Shown here: positions 53,964 through 63,729 of the stretch, piece after piece | Position numbering within the stretch: position 1 is the stretch's first letter | Layout: each line of letters begins with the position of its first letter | Source of the DNA: Peteryoungia rhizophila | GTDB lineage: Bacteria > Pseudomonadota > Alphaproteobacteria > Rhizobiales > Rhizobiaceae | Assembly (NCBI RefSeq): GCF_004912145.1 | Contig: NZ_STGT01000007.1 | Span: forward strand, 62,001-126,000 | Reading direction: 5' to 3' | DNA: 64,000 nt | Made by a program: the position numbers and the translations under genes | The notes under the pieces: model-generated | Told to the model about the DNA's origin: nothing | The model's input: only the letters and a program-made list of their open reading frames with translations | The model's database searches: none

Positions 53964-55393
53964 CCCTGCTCTGGACCGCGCGTGAAATGGTCGTCGCCAT
54001 GGACGGCCGGCCTTTCGGCAACCTGCCGGAAGGTGTCACCGGTATTTCGATCGACAGCCGGACGATCACGCCCGGCGAAGCTTTCTTCGCCATCAAGGGC
54101 GATCGCGTCGATGGCCACAATTATGCGAGCATCGCGATCGCCAATGGGGCTTCTCTGCTCGTGGTCAGCGAGGCGAAGCTGCCGGCACTCGGCCGGCTGA
54201 CGATACCGATGATTGTCGTCGAGGACGTGCTGGTCGGTCTGCAGAAGCTCGGCCTGGCGGCGAGGGATCGCACCCCTGCCACGGTGATTGCGGTGACCGG
54301 ATCCGTTGGCAAGACGACGACCAAGGAAATGTTGCGCATGACGCTCGAGCCGTCAGGCAAGGTGCATGCCTCTGTCGCTTCCTTCAACAATCACTGGGGC
54401 GTGCCGTTGACGCTCGCCCGCATGCCGATTGATACGCGCTATGGCGTTTTTGAGCTCGGCATGAACCATCCAGGCGAGATCGGCCCGCTTTCGCGCATGG
54501 TCCGGCCTGACGTGGCCATCATCACCACGATTGCGCCAGCTCATCTCGGCAATTTTTCCAGCGTCGACGAGATCGCCGATGCCAAGGCTGAGATCTTCGA
54601 GGGCGTCGTCAATGGCGGCGATGCGATCCTCAACCGCGATATTCCCTATTACGAGCGCCTCGAACAGGCGGCGCTCGCTCAGGGTGTCGAGAACATTCAC
54701 AGCTTTGGCCAGCATGCCAAGGCCGAATTCCGCCTTGCCGAATTCGACGGTGCGGCCGAGCTTTCGACTGTCTGGGTGTCCTTCGGCGGCGAAACGCGCG
54801 AAGTGACGATTGGTGCGCCCGGACGACACCTCGCGGAGAATGCCATGGCGGTTCTCGCGGCTGTTTCGCTTGTCGGTGCCGATATCGATGCGGCGATCGA
54901 GGCGCTTGCCAATCTGACGGCCGTCAAGGGCCGCGGTCAGCGCCATAAGCTCAAGATGCCCGACGGCGCCCTGACGCTGATCGACGACAGCTACAATGCA
55001 AACCCTGCCTCCATGCGCGCTGCGATCGCCGTGCTCGCTTCGTCCCAGCCGACGGGCGAGGGGCGGCGGATTGCCGTGCTCGGCGATATGCTGGAGATGG
55101 GCGAATTCGCCCCCAGCGTGCATGCCGAACTCGCCGGGCCACTGCTGGCGGCGGGTATCGAACATGTCTGGCTCGCAGGCCCGGATATGGTGGCGCTTCG
55201 CGACGCCCTGCCGGAAACGGTTCATGTCGTCTATCTCGAGACCACGGAGGAGCTCGCGAATTTTGTCACCGCCGAGGTCCGCGCCGGCGACGTCGTGATG
55301 GTCAAATCTTCTCTCGGCATCGGTTTCGGCAAGATCGTTTCGGCTCTGCTTGACAAGCATCCGGCATTCCCCGACACGGAGCGCCAATTTTAA
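53960..55393 (+). CDS. murF: UDP-MurNAc-tripeptide--D-Ala-D-Ala ligase MurF
   Basis: 477 residues from a TTG start overlapping the murE stop (TTGA). Motifs: ISIDSRTITPGEAFFAIKGDRVDGHNY, ATP loop VTGSVGKTTTKEML, ELGMNHPGEIGPLSRMVRPD and DDSYNANPASMRAAI. It adds D-Ala-D-Ala to complete the pentapeptide. The TTG start and overlap suggest tight translational coupling with murE. Confidence 0.96.
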   Translation: MTLLWTAREMVVAMDGRPFGNLPEGVTGISIDSRTITPGEAFFAIKGDRVDGHNYASIAIANGASLLVVSEAKLPALGRLTIPMIVVEDVLVGLQKLGLAARDRTPATVIAVTGSVGKTTTKEMLRMTLEPSGKVHASVASFNNHWGVPLTLARMPIDTRYGVFELGMNHPGEIGPLSRMVRPDVAIITTIAPAHLGNFSSVDEIADAKAEIFEGVVNGGDAILNRDIPYYERLEQAALAQGVENIHSFGQHAKAEFRLAEFDGAAELSTVWVSFGGETREVTIGAPGRHLAENAMAVLAAVSLVGADIDAAIEALANLTAVKGRGQRHKLKMPDGALTLIDDSYNANPASMRAAIAVLASSQPTGEGRRIAVLGDMLEMGEFAPSVHAELAGPLLAAGIEHVWLAGPDMVALRDALPETVHVVYLETTEELANFVTAEVRAGDVVMVKSSLGIGFGKIVSALLDKHPAFPDTERQF

Positions 55394-55417
55394 TCCGGGC
55401 TTTGGGAAAGGGCTCCA

Positions 55418-56518
55418 ATGCTGATTTGGCTTGTGGAACTGTCGGACAACCTGCAGTTTTTCAATCTCTTCCGTTACATCACCTTCCGGACGGGGGCAGC
55501 TCTCTTCACCTCGGCGCTGGTGGTCTTCCTGTTCGGCCCTATGATGATCGCATCATTGCGCGTGCGCCAGGGCAAGGGGCAGCCGATCCGGGCTGACGGA
55601 CCGCAGACCCATTTCAAGAAGGCGGGAACGCCGACCATGGGCGGGTTGATGATCCTGGCCGGTATCGTCGTGTCGTCGCTGCTCTGGGCGGACCTGTCCA
55701 ATGTCTATGTCGTGGCGACGCTGCTCGTGACGCTGGGCTTCGGGGCGATCGGCTTTTATGACGATTATCTCAAGGTGACCAAGCAAACGGAGAAGGGCTT
55801 TTCCGGCAAGGCACGCCTCGGCATCGAATTCCTGATCGCCGGCATTGCCGTCTATTTCATGATGTCGACGGCGCTGAGTTCCGGGCCGCAAGGGTCTACC
55901 TTCGGTTCTTCGGTCGCCTTTCCTTTCTTCAAGGATTTTCTGATCGATCTCGGGATCTTCTTCGTACTGTTCGGCGGCTTCGTCATCGTCGGTGCCGGCA
56001 ACGCCGTCAACCTGACGGACGGCCTTGACGGTCTCGCCATCGTGCCCGTGATGATTGCGGCTGCCTCCTTCGGCGTGATCGCCTATCTCGCCGGCAATGC
56101 GGTGTTCTCAAACTACCTGCAGATCAATTTCACGCCGGGCACGGGCGAACTTGCCGTGGTGCTCGGCGCCGTCATCGGTGCCGGCCTCGGCTTCCTCTGG
56201 TTCAACGCGCCACCGGCTGCCATTTTCATGGGTGATACGGGTTCGCTCGCACTCGGCGGCCTGATCGGCTCTGTGGCTGTCGCCACCAAGCATGAGATCG
56301 TCATGGCGATCATCGGCGGCCTCTTCGTCATGGAGACGCTGTCGGTCATCATTCAGGTCGGCTATTTCAAGCTGACGGGCAAGCGCGTCTTCCTGATGGC
56401 GCCGATCCACCACCATTTCGAAAAGCTCGGCTGGACCGAGAGCCAGGTCGTCATCCGCTTCTGGATCATTGCTGTGGGCCTCGCCATGCTCGGCCTCTCG
56501 ACCCTGAAGCTGCGGTGA
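55418..56518 (+). CDS. mraY: Phospho-MurNAc-pentapeptide transferase MraY
   Basis: 366 residues, about ten membrane helices. Conserved loops: PIRADGPQTHFKKAGTPTMGG, GFYDDYLKV with the Asp pair, NAVNLTDGLDGLA, FMGDTGSLALGG and APIHHHFEKLGW. It loads phospho-MurNAc-pentapeptide on undecaprenyl phosphate to make lipid I. Confidence 0.98.
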   Translation: MLIWLVELSDNLQFFNLFRYITFRTGAALFTSALVVFLFGPMMIASLRVRQGKGQPIRADGPQTHFKKAGTPTMGGLMILAGIVVSSLLWADLSNVYVVATLLVTLGFGAIGFYDDYLKVTKQTEKGFSGKARLGIEFLIAGIAVYFMMSTALSSGPQGSTFGSSVAFPFFKDFLIDLGIFFVLFGGFVIVGAGNAVNLTDGLDGLAIVPVMIAAASFGVIAYLAGNAVFSNYLQINFTPGTGELAVVLGAVIGAGLGFLWFNAPPAAIFMGDTGSLALGGLIGSVAVATKHEIVMAIIGGLFVMETLSVIIQVGYFKLTGKRVFLMAPIHHHFEKLGWTESQVVIRFWIIAVGLAMLGLSTLKLR

Positions 56519-56525
56519 GGCGGCG

Positions 56526-57935
56526 ATGATCGCGGCCAACACCTTCCAGGGCAAGACCGTCGCGCTGTTCGGGCTCGGCGGTTCGGGCCTCGCCACGGCG
56601 AAAGCGCTGCAGGCCGGCGGCGCCAATGTGATCGCTTGGGACGACAATCCCGACAGTGTTGCGCGGGCGGAGACAGAGGGCGTGCCGACCCGGGACTTGC
56701 GCGAAATCGACTGGTCCTCGGTCGCGTCCTTCGTGCTGTCGCCCGGCGTGCCGCTCACCCATCCGAAACCACATTGGACGGTGGGCTTTGCCCGCAATGC
56801 CGGCGTGGAGATCATCGGCGATGTCGAGATCTTCGTGCGCGAGCGGCGGGCGCAGGCGCCGAATTGCCCGTTCATCGCGATCACAGGCACCAATGGTAAA
56901 TCGACAACGACGGCACTGATCGCTCATATTCTGTCAGCAAGCGGTCGGGATACGCAACTCGGTGGCAATATCGGCCGAGCCGTTCTGACGCTCGATCCGT
57001 CGAGGGATGGCCGGTTCTTCGTCGTCGAGTGCTCGTCCTATCAGATCGACCTTGCACCGACGCTCAATCCGACCGCCGGTATCCTGCTCAATCTGACGCA
57101 CGATCATCTCGATCGTCACGGTACGATGCAGCATTATGCCGAAGTGAAAGAGCGCCTCGTCGCTGGGGCCAAGACTGCGATCGTCGGGACCGATGACAGC
57201 TATTGCGAACTGATCGGCGATCGTGTCGAGCGCGCCGGCACCAAGGTCATCCGGATCTCGAAGCGGCAGCCGCTCGCCGATGGACTTTATGCCGAGGGCT
57301 CACGGATCATGCGGGCCGAGCAGGGGGCGACCTCGCTTGTCGTCGATCTCGACGGAATCCAGACGCTGCGTGGCAGCCACAACGCCCAGAATGCCTGTGC
57401 TGCTGTCGCCGCCTGCCTTGCGGTCGGTGTGTCTGAGGACGAGATCCAGAAGGGTCTCCAGAGCTTCCCCGGTCTGAAGCACCGAATGCAGCCGGTCGGT
57501 CGTCGCCGCCAGGTCGTTTTCGTCAACGACAGCAAAGCGACCAATGCCGAGGCGGCAGCACCCGCGCTGTCCAGCTACGAGCGGATCTACTGGATTGCCG
57601 GTGGTCTGCCCAAGGAAGGCGGCATCGCAAGCCTTGCACCACTCTTTTCGCGCATCGTGAAGGCCTATCTGATTGGCGAGGCTGCATCGGCCTTCGCCGC
57701 GCAGCTTGGTGACCGTGTCCCTTACGAGATCTCGGACCGACTAGAGCGCGCCGTGGCCCATGCTGCAGACGATGCCGATCGGGATGGCGAAGCTTCTGCC
57801 GTGATGCTGTCACCGGCTTGCGCAAGCTTCGACCAGTACAAGAATTTCGAAGTTCGCGGCGACGCCTTTGTTTCGCATGTCGCGGACCTCGAGGGAATGA
57901 CGATGCTGATCGACCTGCCGACAGGAGGCAAATGA
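56526..57935 (+). CDS. murD: UDP-MurNAc-L-alanine--D-glutamate ligase MurD
   Basis: 469 residues. N-terminal Rossmann GLGGSGLATAKAL binds UDP, and the ATP loop is ITGTNGKSTTTAL. NLTHDHLDRHGTMQHYAEVKERL and NDSKATNAEAAAPAL are MurD hallmarks. It adds D-Glu in the cytosol. Starts 7 bp after mraY. Confidence 0.97.
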   Translation: MIAANTFQGKTVALFGLGGSGLATAKALQAGGANVIAWDDNPDSVARAETEGVPTRDLREIDWSSVASFVLSPGVPLTHPKPHWTVGFARNAGVEIIGDVEIFVRERRAQAPNCPFIAITGTNGKSTTTALIAHILSASGRDTQLGGNIGRAVLTLDPSRDGRFFVVECSSYQIDLAPTLNPTAGILLNLTHDHLDRHGTMQHYAEVKERLVAGAKTAIVGTDDSYCELIGDRVERAGTKVIRISKRQPLADGLYAEGSRIMRAEQGATSLVVDLDGIQTLRGSHNAQNACAAVAACLAVGVSEDEIQKGLQSFPGLKHRMQPVGRRRQVVFVNDSKATNAEAAAPALSSYERIYWIAGGLPKEGGIASLAPLFSRIVKAYLIGEAASAFAAQLGDRVPYEISDRLERAVAHAADDADRDGEASAVMLSPACASFDQYKNFEVRGDAFVSHVADLEGMTMLIDLPTGGK

Positions 57936-57936
57936 G

Positions 57937-59091
57937 ATGGTAAGCCGCGTAGAGAGGGGCCCGGTCGCTGACTGGTTCTGGACGATCGACCGTCTGTTCC
58001 TGATCACCTTTGTCCTCCTGATGGGGATCGGGCTGATGCTCTCCTTCGCGGCGTCGCCGGCGGTTGCCGAACGCCTCAATCTCGACAGCTTCCACTTCGT
58101 CAAGCGCCACGCCTTTTTCATGCTGCCGGCACTCGGTGTGATGATCGGGCTGTCCTTCCTGTCGCCACGCCAGGTCAGGCGCATGGCCATGCTGATCCTC
58201 GCGGCCTCGCTGATCATGATGGTGCTGGTTCTGTTCATCGGTCTCGAGGTGAAGGGCGGTCGGCGCTGGCTCTCGATCGGCTCGATGTCGATCCAGCCTT
58301 CGGAATTCATGAAACCTGCCTTCGTCGTGATCTGTGCCTGGTTGTTCGCCGAACATGCCCGCCAGCCGGAAATTCCGGGCAATCTCTTCGCCATCCTGCT
58401 CTTCGGTATTGCCGCCGCCCTGCTGATCGCGCAGCCCGACCTCGGCCAGACCATCCTGATCGGCAGCGTCTGGGGGGCGATGTTCTTCATGGCTGGCATG
58501 CCGTGGCTGTGGATCGTCGTGCTCGGCGCGCTGGGCAGTGCTGGCTTCTTTGGCGCCTATTTGACGCTTCCTCACGTTGCCGGCCGAATAGACCGGTTCT
58601 TGACCGGGGAGGGCGACACCTTCCAGGTCGATACGGCGCGCGAGGCGATCATTCGTGGCGACTGGTTCGGTCAGGGGCCGGGTGAGGGGATCGTCAAGCG
58701 CATCATTCCCGACAGCCATACCGACTTCATCTTCTCGGTAGCAGCCGAGGAATTCGGCATCATCTTTTGCATGGTGCTCGTTGCGATTTTCGGGTTCTTG
58801 GTATTGCGAGGGCTCAGCCACGCCTACAAGGAGCGCAATGATTTTAACCGTCTCGCCGTGTCCGGTCTCGTGCTGCTGCTCGGTGTGCAGTCGATGATCA
58901 ATATCGGCGTCAATCTCGAACTGCTGCCGGCCAAGGGCATGACGCTGCCGCTCATCTCTTATGGCGGATCGTCGATGACCGCTATCTGCGTCACCGCCGG
59001 TTTCATCCTGGCGCTGACCCGCCGCCGTCCGGAGAAACGCGCTCAGGAGCGCAGCCTGTTCCGCTCGGTTGCCGGCGTTCCCGCGGAGTAA
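57937..59091 (+). CDS. ftsW: Lipid II polymerase / division protein FtsW
   Basis: 384 residues, about ten helices, SEDS family. RRWLSIGSMSIQPSEFMKPAFV, the long periplasmic loop with GDTFQVDTAREAI, and the GGSSMTAICVTAGFILAL end match FtsW. It polymerises septal glycan with FtsI. The start is 1 bp after the murD stop. Confidence 0.97.
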   Translation: MVSRVERGPVADWFWTIDRLFLITFVLLMGIGLMLSFAASPAVAERLNLDSFHFVKRHAFFMLPALGVMIGLSFLSPRQVRRMAMLILAASLIMMVLVLFIGLEVKGGRRWLSIGSMSIQPSEFMKPAFVVICAWLFAEHARQPEIPGNLFAILLFGIAAALLIAQPDLGQTILIGSVWGAMFFMAGMPWLWIVVLGALGSAGFFGAYLTLPHVAGRIDRFLTGEGDTFQVDTAREAIIRGDWFGQGPGEGIVKRIIPDSHTDFIFSVAAEEFGIIFCMVLVAIFGFLVLRGLSHAYKERNDFNRLAVSGLVLLLGVQSMINIGVNLELLPAKGMTLPLISYGGSSMTAICVTAGFILALTRRRPEKRAQERSLFRSVAGVPAE

Positions 59092-59097
59092 TTGCGT

Positions 59098-60219
59098 ATG
59101 ACCAAAGGTATAGTGTTGCTTGCCGCCGGTGGCACCGGCGGACATCTCTTCCCGGCCGAGGCGCTGGCGCATGAATTGAAGGCGCGGGGCTTTAGCGTGC
59201 ACCTGGTGACCGACAGGCGGGCCGAACGCTATGCGGGGAGCTTTCCGGCGGATAAGATCCACACCGTGTCCTCCGCCACGATCGGATCGAAGAACCCGGT
59301 CGCCGTCGTCAAGGCGTTTCTGTCGCTCTGGCGCGGTTACCGCGAGGCACGGAGCCTTGTGTCGCGACTGAAGCCAAAAGCCGTCATCGGCTTTGGTGGT
59401 TATCCGACCGTTCCGCCAGTTTTCGCTGCGGCCGGTCTCGGCGTTCCGACAGCGGTGCACGAGCAGAACGCTGTCATGGGCCGCGCCAACAAGCTTCTCG
59501 CGTCGCGGGTGCGGGCGATCGCCGGCGGCTTTCTGTCGCCTGGCGGGGACCATGCGGCGAAGATGGTGCTGACAGGCAATCCGGTGCGGCCGGCGGTGAT
59601 CGCTGCTGCGGCGCAGCCCTATGTTCCGTCTAATGCCGATGAGACGTTCAACCTTGTGGTCTTCGGCGGAAGCCAGGGCGCGCAGTTCTTCTCCGACGCC
59701 ATTCCCGGCGCCATCCGGCTGATGCCAGATGCCCTGCGTGCGCGCCTCGTCGTGACGCAGCAGGCGCGACCTGAAGACCGTCAGAAGGTCATCGACAGCT
59801 ATGCGACGCTCGGCATCCGTGCGGATGTCGCGCCGTTCTTTACCGACATGTCGGATCGGCTGGCATCTGCCCATCTCGTGATCTGCCGGTCCGGGGCCTC
59901 GACGGTTTCCGAACTCGCGGTGATCGGCCGGCCAAGCCTGCTCGTGCCCTATCCCCATGCTCTTGACCATGACCAGGCCGCAAACGCTGCGGCGCTCGCC
60001 GCTCAAGGCGGAGCGCAGGTCATCCCGCAGGCGCAGCTTTCCACCGACAGGATCGCAAGTCTTCTGACGGAGGCGATGGAGGGGCCAGATCGGCTCGCCA
60101 CGATGGCAGCTGCTGCGAAAAGCACGGGCAAGCCCGATGCGGCCGGCTTGCTCGCAGACCTCGTAGAGGCTATTGCCGCCGGCAGGGGCATTGCCCAGTC
60201 GAAGGGAGCCACACAATGA
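59098..60219 (+). CDS. murG: Lipid II synthase MurG
   Basis: 373 residues from the ATG at 59098 (GGAG 9 nt upstream; TTG at 59092 possible). AAGGTGGHLFPAEALAHEL is the diphosphate-binding loop, followed by GFGGYPTVPPVFAA and HEQNAVMGRANKLLA. The C-terminal domain has VFGGSQGAQFFSDAIP and CRSGASTVSELAVIGRPSLLVPYP for UDP-GlcNAc. It adds GlcNAc to lipid I at the inner face of the membrane. Confidence 0.97.
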   Translation: MTKGIVLLAAGGTGGHLFPAEALAHELKARGFSVHLVTDRRAERYAGSFPADKIHTVSSATIGSKNPVAVVKAFLSLWRGYREARSLVSRLKPKAVIGFGGYPTVPPVFAAAGLGVPTAVHEQNAVMGRANKLLASRVRAIAGGFLSPGGDHAAKMVLTGNPVRPAVIAAAAQPYVPSNADETFNLVVFGGSQGAQFFSDAIPGAIRLMPDALRARLVVTQQARPEDRQKVIDSYATLGIRADVAPFFTDMSDRLASAHLVICRSGASTVSELAVIGRPSLLVPYPHALDHDQAANAAALAAQGGAQVIPQAQLSTDRIASLLTEAMEGPDRLATMAAAAKSTGKPDAAGLLADLVEAIAAGRGIAQSKGATQ

Positions 60220-61628
60220 AAATGCCGAAATCCATTGGCCTCGTCCATTTCATCGGGATCGGCGGCATCGGAATGAGCGGGATCGCCGAGGTTCTGCACA
60301 ATCTCGGGCATAGGGTGCAAGGGTCAGACCAGGCAGAGAGCGCCAATGTCCAGCGTCTGCGCGCCAAAGGCATCGAGGTGTTCGTCGGCCACAAGGCCGA
60401 GAACCTGGGTGAGGCCGAGGTCGTCGTCGTTTCGACCGCGATCAAGAAGAACAATCCCGAACTCGTCGCCGCCCGCGAAAAGCTGCTGCCGATTGTCCGG
60501 CGCGCCGAGATGCTGGCTGAACTCATGCGCTTCCGCAATGCGATCGCCGTCGGCGGCACGCATGGCAAAACAACGACCACGTCGATGGTGGCGGCCCTGC
60601 TCGATGCCGGCGCGCTCGATCCGACCGTCATCAATGGCGGTATCATCAATGCCTATGGCACTAATGCCCGCATGGGCGAGGGCGAGTGGATGGTGGTCGA
60701 GGCTGACGAGTCCGACGGGACCTTCCTGAAGCTGCCGGCCGATGTTGCGATCGTCACCAATATCGATCCGGAGCATCTCGACCACTACGGCACCTTCGAC
60801 AATGCGCGTGCGGCGTTTCGCCAGTTCGTCGAGAATGTGCCGTTCTATGGCTTTGGCGTGATGTGCCTCGACCATCCGGAAGTCCAGGCCCTGGTCGGAC
60901 GGATCGAGGATCGCAAGGTCATCACCTATGGGGAAAACCCGCAGGCCGATGTGCGTTTCTCGAATGTGAGGCTCGACGGCACCCGCTCGATCTTCGACGT
61001 CGAAATCCGCCGTCGTCGCACGGGCCGTGTGTTCAACTTCAAGGATCTGGTCCTGCCGATGCCGGGCCGGCACAACATTTCCAATGCCTGCGCGGCGATC
61101 GCTGTCGCGAACCGGCTCGATATTCCGGAAGAGGCGATCCGCAAGGGGCTCGCCGGCTTCGGCGGCGTCAAGCGTCGCTTCACGCTGACGGGAGATTCGA
61201 ACGGTGTGCAGGTCTTCGATGACTACGGGCACCACCCGGTCGAGATCAAGGCCGTGCTCAGAGCGGCACGGGAAGCCTGCCAGGGGCGCATCATCGCCGT
61301 CCACCAGCCGCATCGCTTCTCGCGCCTCGCCAGCCTTTTCGACGACTTCGCCAACTGCTTCAACGATGCCGACACGATCTTCCTGTCGCCGGTCTATGCA
61401 GCGGGCGAAGAGCCGATCGAGGGGATCGATTCGGAAACGCTGGTCTCGCGCATCAAATCGGGCGGCCATCGCGACGCGCGATACTTGGCCGCGCCCGAAC
61501 AATTGGCCTCGCTCGTCGCGGGCATTGCACAACCGGGGGATTTCGTGGTCCTGTTGGGGGCCGGCAACATCACCCAATGGGCTGCTGCCCTGCCGGCTGA
61601 ACTAGATGCAATTTCGGGAAAGTCTTAG
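60216..61628 (+). CDS. murC: UDP-MurNAc--L-alanine ligase MurC
   Basis: 470 residues overlapping murG by ATGA. HFIGIGGIGMSGIAEVLHNLGHRVQGSD is the UDP-binding Rossmann, VGGTHGKTTTTSM the ATP loop, and VEADESDGTFLKL with FDDYGHHPVEIKAVL are MurC motifs. First amino-acid-adding step of the stem peptide. Confidence 0.98.
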   Translation: MKMPKSIGLVHFIGIGGIGMSGIAEVLHNLGHRVQGSDQAESANVQRLRAKGIEVFVGHKAENLGEAEVVVVSTAIKKNNPELVAAREKLLPIVRRAEMLAELMRFRNAIAVGGTHGKTTTTSMVAALLDAGALDPTVINGGIINAYGTNARMGEGEWMVVEADESDGTFLKLPADVAIVTNIDPEHLDHYGTFDNARAAFRQFVENVPFYGFGVMCLDHPEVQALVGRIEDRKVITYGENPQADVRFSNVRLDGTRSIFDVEIRRRRTGRVFNFKDLVLPMPGRHNISNACAAIAVANRLDIPEEAIRKGLAGFGGVKRRFTLTGDSNGVQVFDDYGHHPVEIKAVLRAAREACQGRIIAVHQPHRFSRLASLFDDFANCFNDADTIFLSPVYAAGEEPIEGIDSETLVSRIKSGGHRDARYLAAPEQLASLVAGIAQPGDFVVLLGAGNITQWAAALPAELDAISGKS

Positions 61629-62603
61629 ATGAAACAGGTGGATGGGGAAAAGCTTCTGGCCTCGCTCGGCCCTGAAGTCAACGATCTCAAGGGGCGGCTG
61701 ACGCCCGACGCGCCGATGGACCGGGTGACCTGGTTCCAGGCCGGCGGCCTCGCCGAGCTGATGTTCCAACCGCATGACGTCGAGGACCTGACCGCGTTCC
61801 TGAAGCTTCTGCCCGAAGACGTGCCGTTGACTGTCGTCGGCGTCGGATCAAATCTGCTTGTGCGTGACGGCGGGATCCCCGGTGTGGTGATCCGCCTCTC
61901 GGCCAAGGGTTTTGGCCAGGTCGAACTCGCAGGCGAGAACCGGATCCGCGCCGGCGCGATCTGCCCGGACAAACATATCGCCGCCATGGCGATGGACAAC
62001 AATATCGGTGGCTTCCATTTCTATTATGGCATTCCCGGTTCGATCGGCGGCGCGATCCGTATGAACGCCGGCGCCAATGGCGGGGATACGGCGGGCCGGC
62101 TGATCGAGGTCGAAGCCGTCGACCGCAAAGGCAATGTCCACGTCCTGTCGAATGCCGACATGGGCTACACCTATCGCCATTCGGAGGCTTCCGAAGGGCT
62201 CATCTTCACCAGCGCGCTGTTCGAAGGCTATCCGGAAGAGAAGGCGAAGATCCGCGCCGACATGGATGCCGTGCGCCATCACCGCGAAACCGTCCAACCG
62301 GTCAAGGAAAAGACCGGTGGCTCGACTTTCAAGAACCCCGACGGCCATTCGGCCTGGGAACTGATCGACGAGGCCGGTTGCCGTGGCCTCATGATCGGTG
62401 GTGCGCAGATGTCGTCGCTTCACTGCAACTTCATGATCAATATCGGCCATGCCACGGGCTATGATCTGGAATATCTCGGCGAAACCGTGCGTCAGCGGGT
62501 TTTCGAGACTGCCGGCATCAAGCTGGAATGGGAAATCAAGCGTCTCGGCATCTTCATGCCCGGCCGCGAGGTGAAGCCGTTCATGGGCATCGTGGACGCG
62601 TAG
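61629..62603 (+). CDS. murB: UDP-N-acetylenolpyruvoylglucosamine reductase MurB
   Basis: 324 residues starting right after the murC stop. FAD-linked reductase with VGVGSNLLVRDGGIPGVVIRL, GIPGSIGGAIRMNAGANGGDT, GSTFKNPDGHSAWELIDEAGCRG and the C-terminal LEWEIKRLG. The active-site Ser lies in GGSTFKNP. It makes UDP-MurNAc. Confidence 0.97.
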   Translation: MKQVDGEKLLASLGPEVNDLKGRLTPDAPMDRVTWFQAGGLAELMFQPHDVEDLTAFLKLLPEDVPLTVVGVGSNLLVRDGGIPGVVIRLSAKGFGQVELAGENRIRAGAICPDKHIAAMAMDNNIGGFHFYYGIPGSIGGAIRMNAGANGGDTAGRLIEVEAVDRKGNVHVLSNADMGYTYRHSEASEGLIFTSALFEGYPEEKAKIRADMDAVRHHRETVQPVKEKTGGSTFKNPDGHSAWELIDEAGCRGLMIGGAQMSSLHCNFMINIGHATGYDLEYLGETVRQRVFETAGIKLEWEIKRLGIFMPGREVKPFMGIVDA

Positions 62604-62620
62604 TCCTTTCCAGGACCCCA

Positions 62621-62636
62621 CGAAGTTTTAACTTCG
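62621..62636. terminator. Small palindrome after murB
   Basis: CGAAGTTTTAACTTCG, a perfect 16-bp palindrome 18 bp after the murB stop. AT-rich inside and without a T tract; weak terminator or protein site. Confidence 0.35.
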
Positions 62637-62671
62637 CTGATCTAGGCTTCCCGTGGTTTTCGGGGAGTTTC

Positions 62672-63526
62672 ATGTTCGATCTGGTCCACCAATGGGTTAT
62701 CCGACAGTTGACGCTCGGCGAGTTTTCCTCGCCCCGCGCGGTCGTGACCAAAGCAGCCTTCATGGCGGCCAAGATTGCCATCTTCGCCTATCTCCTCAAC
62801 ATCGTCGGGCATCTGATCCTGGTTGCGCTCGGGCTTCTGCCCTATCCGCTCGGCCCGGCGCTGGTGGTGGCCACGATGCTCACGCCGCCGGTGTCTTTCA
62901 TCGTGGCCGTCATCGCCTATTCCGTCGTCGGGCTGGCGATCTATGATCTCGGCATGTCACGCCAGCGTTTCGAAATGCTCAGCCGGACCGACATGTTGTC
63001 CGGCCTGATGAACCGCCGGGCCTTCCTGGACACGTTCGAGCAGGCGCGCGGACACGTCGCCCTGATCGTGTTCGATATCGACCGCTTCAAGTCGATCAAT
63101 GACGCGCTCGGCCACAAGGCGGGGGATGACGTCATCGTGCGGGTCGCCCAATGTTTCACAGATGTGCTGGGCGAGGGGGCGACGGTTGCCCGCATCGGGG
63201 GCGAAGAGTTCGCCGTATTGCTTTCTGGTCCGCGATCAGACGGCGCGCTCGACGTCGCCGAGGCGATCCGCCAGACAGTCGAAGACCTGGGGTTCGAGGT
63301 TGCGGGGCGCAGGATATCCGTGAGCGTCTCCGCAGGCGTATCGGAAGGTGTCGCGGGACTCGGATTCAGCGAGCTGTTTTCCGGCGCGGATCGCGCCCTT
63401 TACCTCGCCAAGGCGAGCGGGCGGAATCGAATCGTGCATGCGAAACAGCTCGTCGAAGCGTCCCTCGATGCCTCCTATCCGGCCGATGGACACGCGGAGG
63501 CGAGCGCCTCCCGCTTGTCTGCCTGA
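62672..63526 (+). CDS. Membrane diguanylate cyclase (GGDEF) inside the dcw cluster
   Basis: 284 residues from the ATG at 62672, preceded by GGGGAG. Two membrane spans (about 28-55 and 65-95) precede a GGDEF domain (about 105-270). The domain has DRFKSINDALGHKAGDDVIVRVA, the active-site RIGGEEFAVLL and the closing FSGADRALYLAKASGRNRI. No RxxD site is seen five residues before GGEEF, so product inhibition may be absent. It should make c-di-GMP at the membrane. It lies between murB and ddlB, a place where many dcw clusters have no extra gene. Confidence 0.9.
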   Translation: MFDLVHQWVIRQLTLGEFSSPRAVVTKAAFMAAKIAIFAYLLNIVGHLILVALGLLPYPLGPALVVATMLTPPVSFIVAVIAYSVVGLAIYDLGMSRQRFEMLSRTDMLSGLMNRRAFLDTFEQARGHVALIVFDIDRFKSINDALGHKAGDDVIVRVAQCFTDVLGEGATVARIGGEEFAVLLSGPRSDGALDVAEAIRQTVEDLGFEVAGRRISVSVSAGVSEGVAGLGFSELFSGADRALYLAKASGRNRIVHAKQLVEASLDASYPADGHAEASASRLSA

Positions 63527-63621
63527 CAGGCGTCTGGTGGAATTTGTCTTTAGAAATTCAGATGTTTATCACGACCTCTTCAGGTTTCTTGTGAGCTTTG
63601 GTGTATCCGGCCAGCGGCCCG

Positions 63622-63654
63622 GGTTAACGAAAGTAAACGGTTCATTAACCTTAA
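63622..63654. promoter_or_regulatory. CtrA-like inverted motifs upstream of ddlB
   Basis: GGTTAA at 63622-63627 and TTAACC at 63645-63650 form an inverted pair, and ATTAACCTTAA continues the second. TTAAC elements of this type are typical of CtrA-bound promoters. The 203-bp gap before ddlB otherwise shows no gene, so it likely holds a promoter for ddlB and the downstream division genes. Confidence 0.4.
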
Positions 63655-63729
63655 TGTTGTTGAACTGACCTCATAGAGCCGATGCGGTCCATGCGACGGT
63701 CGGCCAGTTCAGGAATTTGCGAGGCGTAA

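Noticed and set aside
57523..60216. 897-codon open frame antisense to murD-ftsW-murG
   Set aside because: Covers three secure cell-wall genes on the other strand; no recognisable domain.
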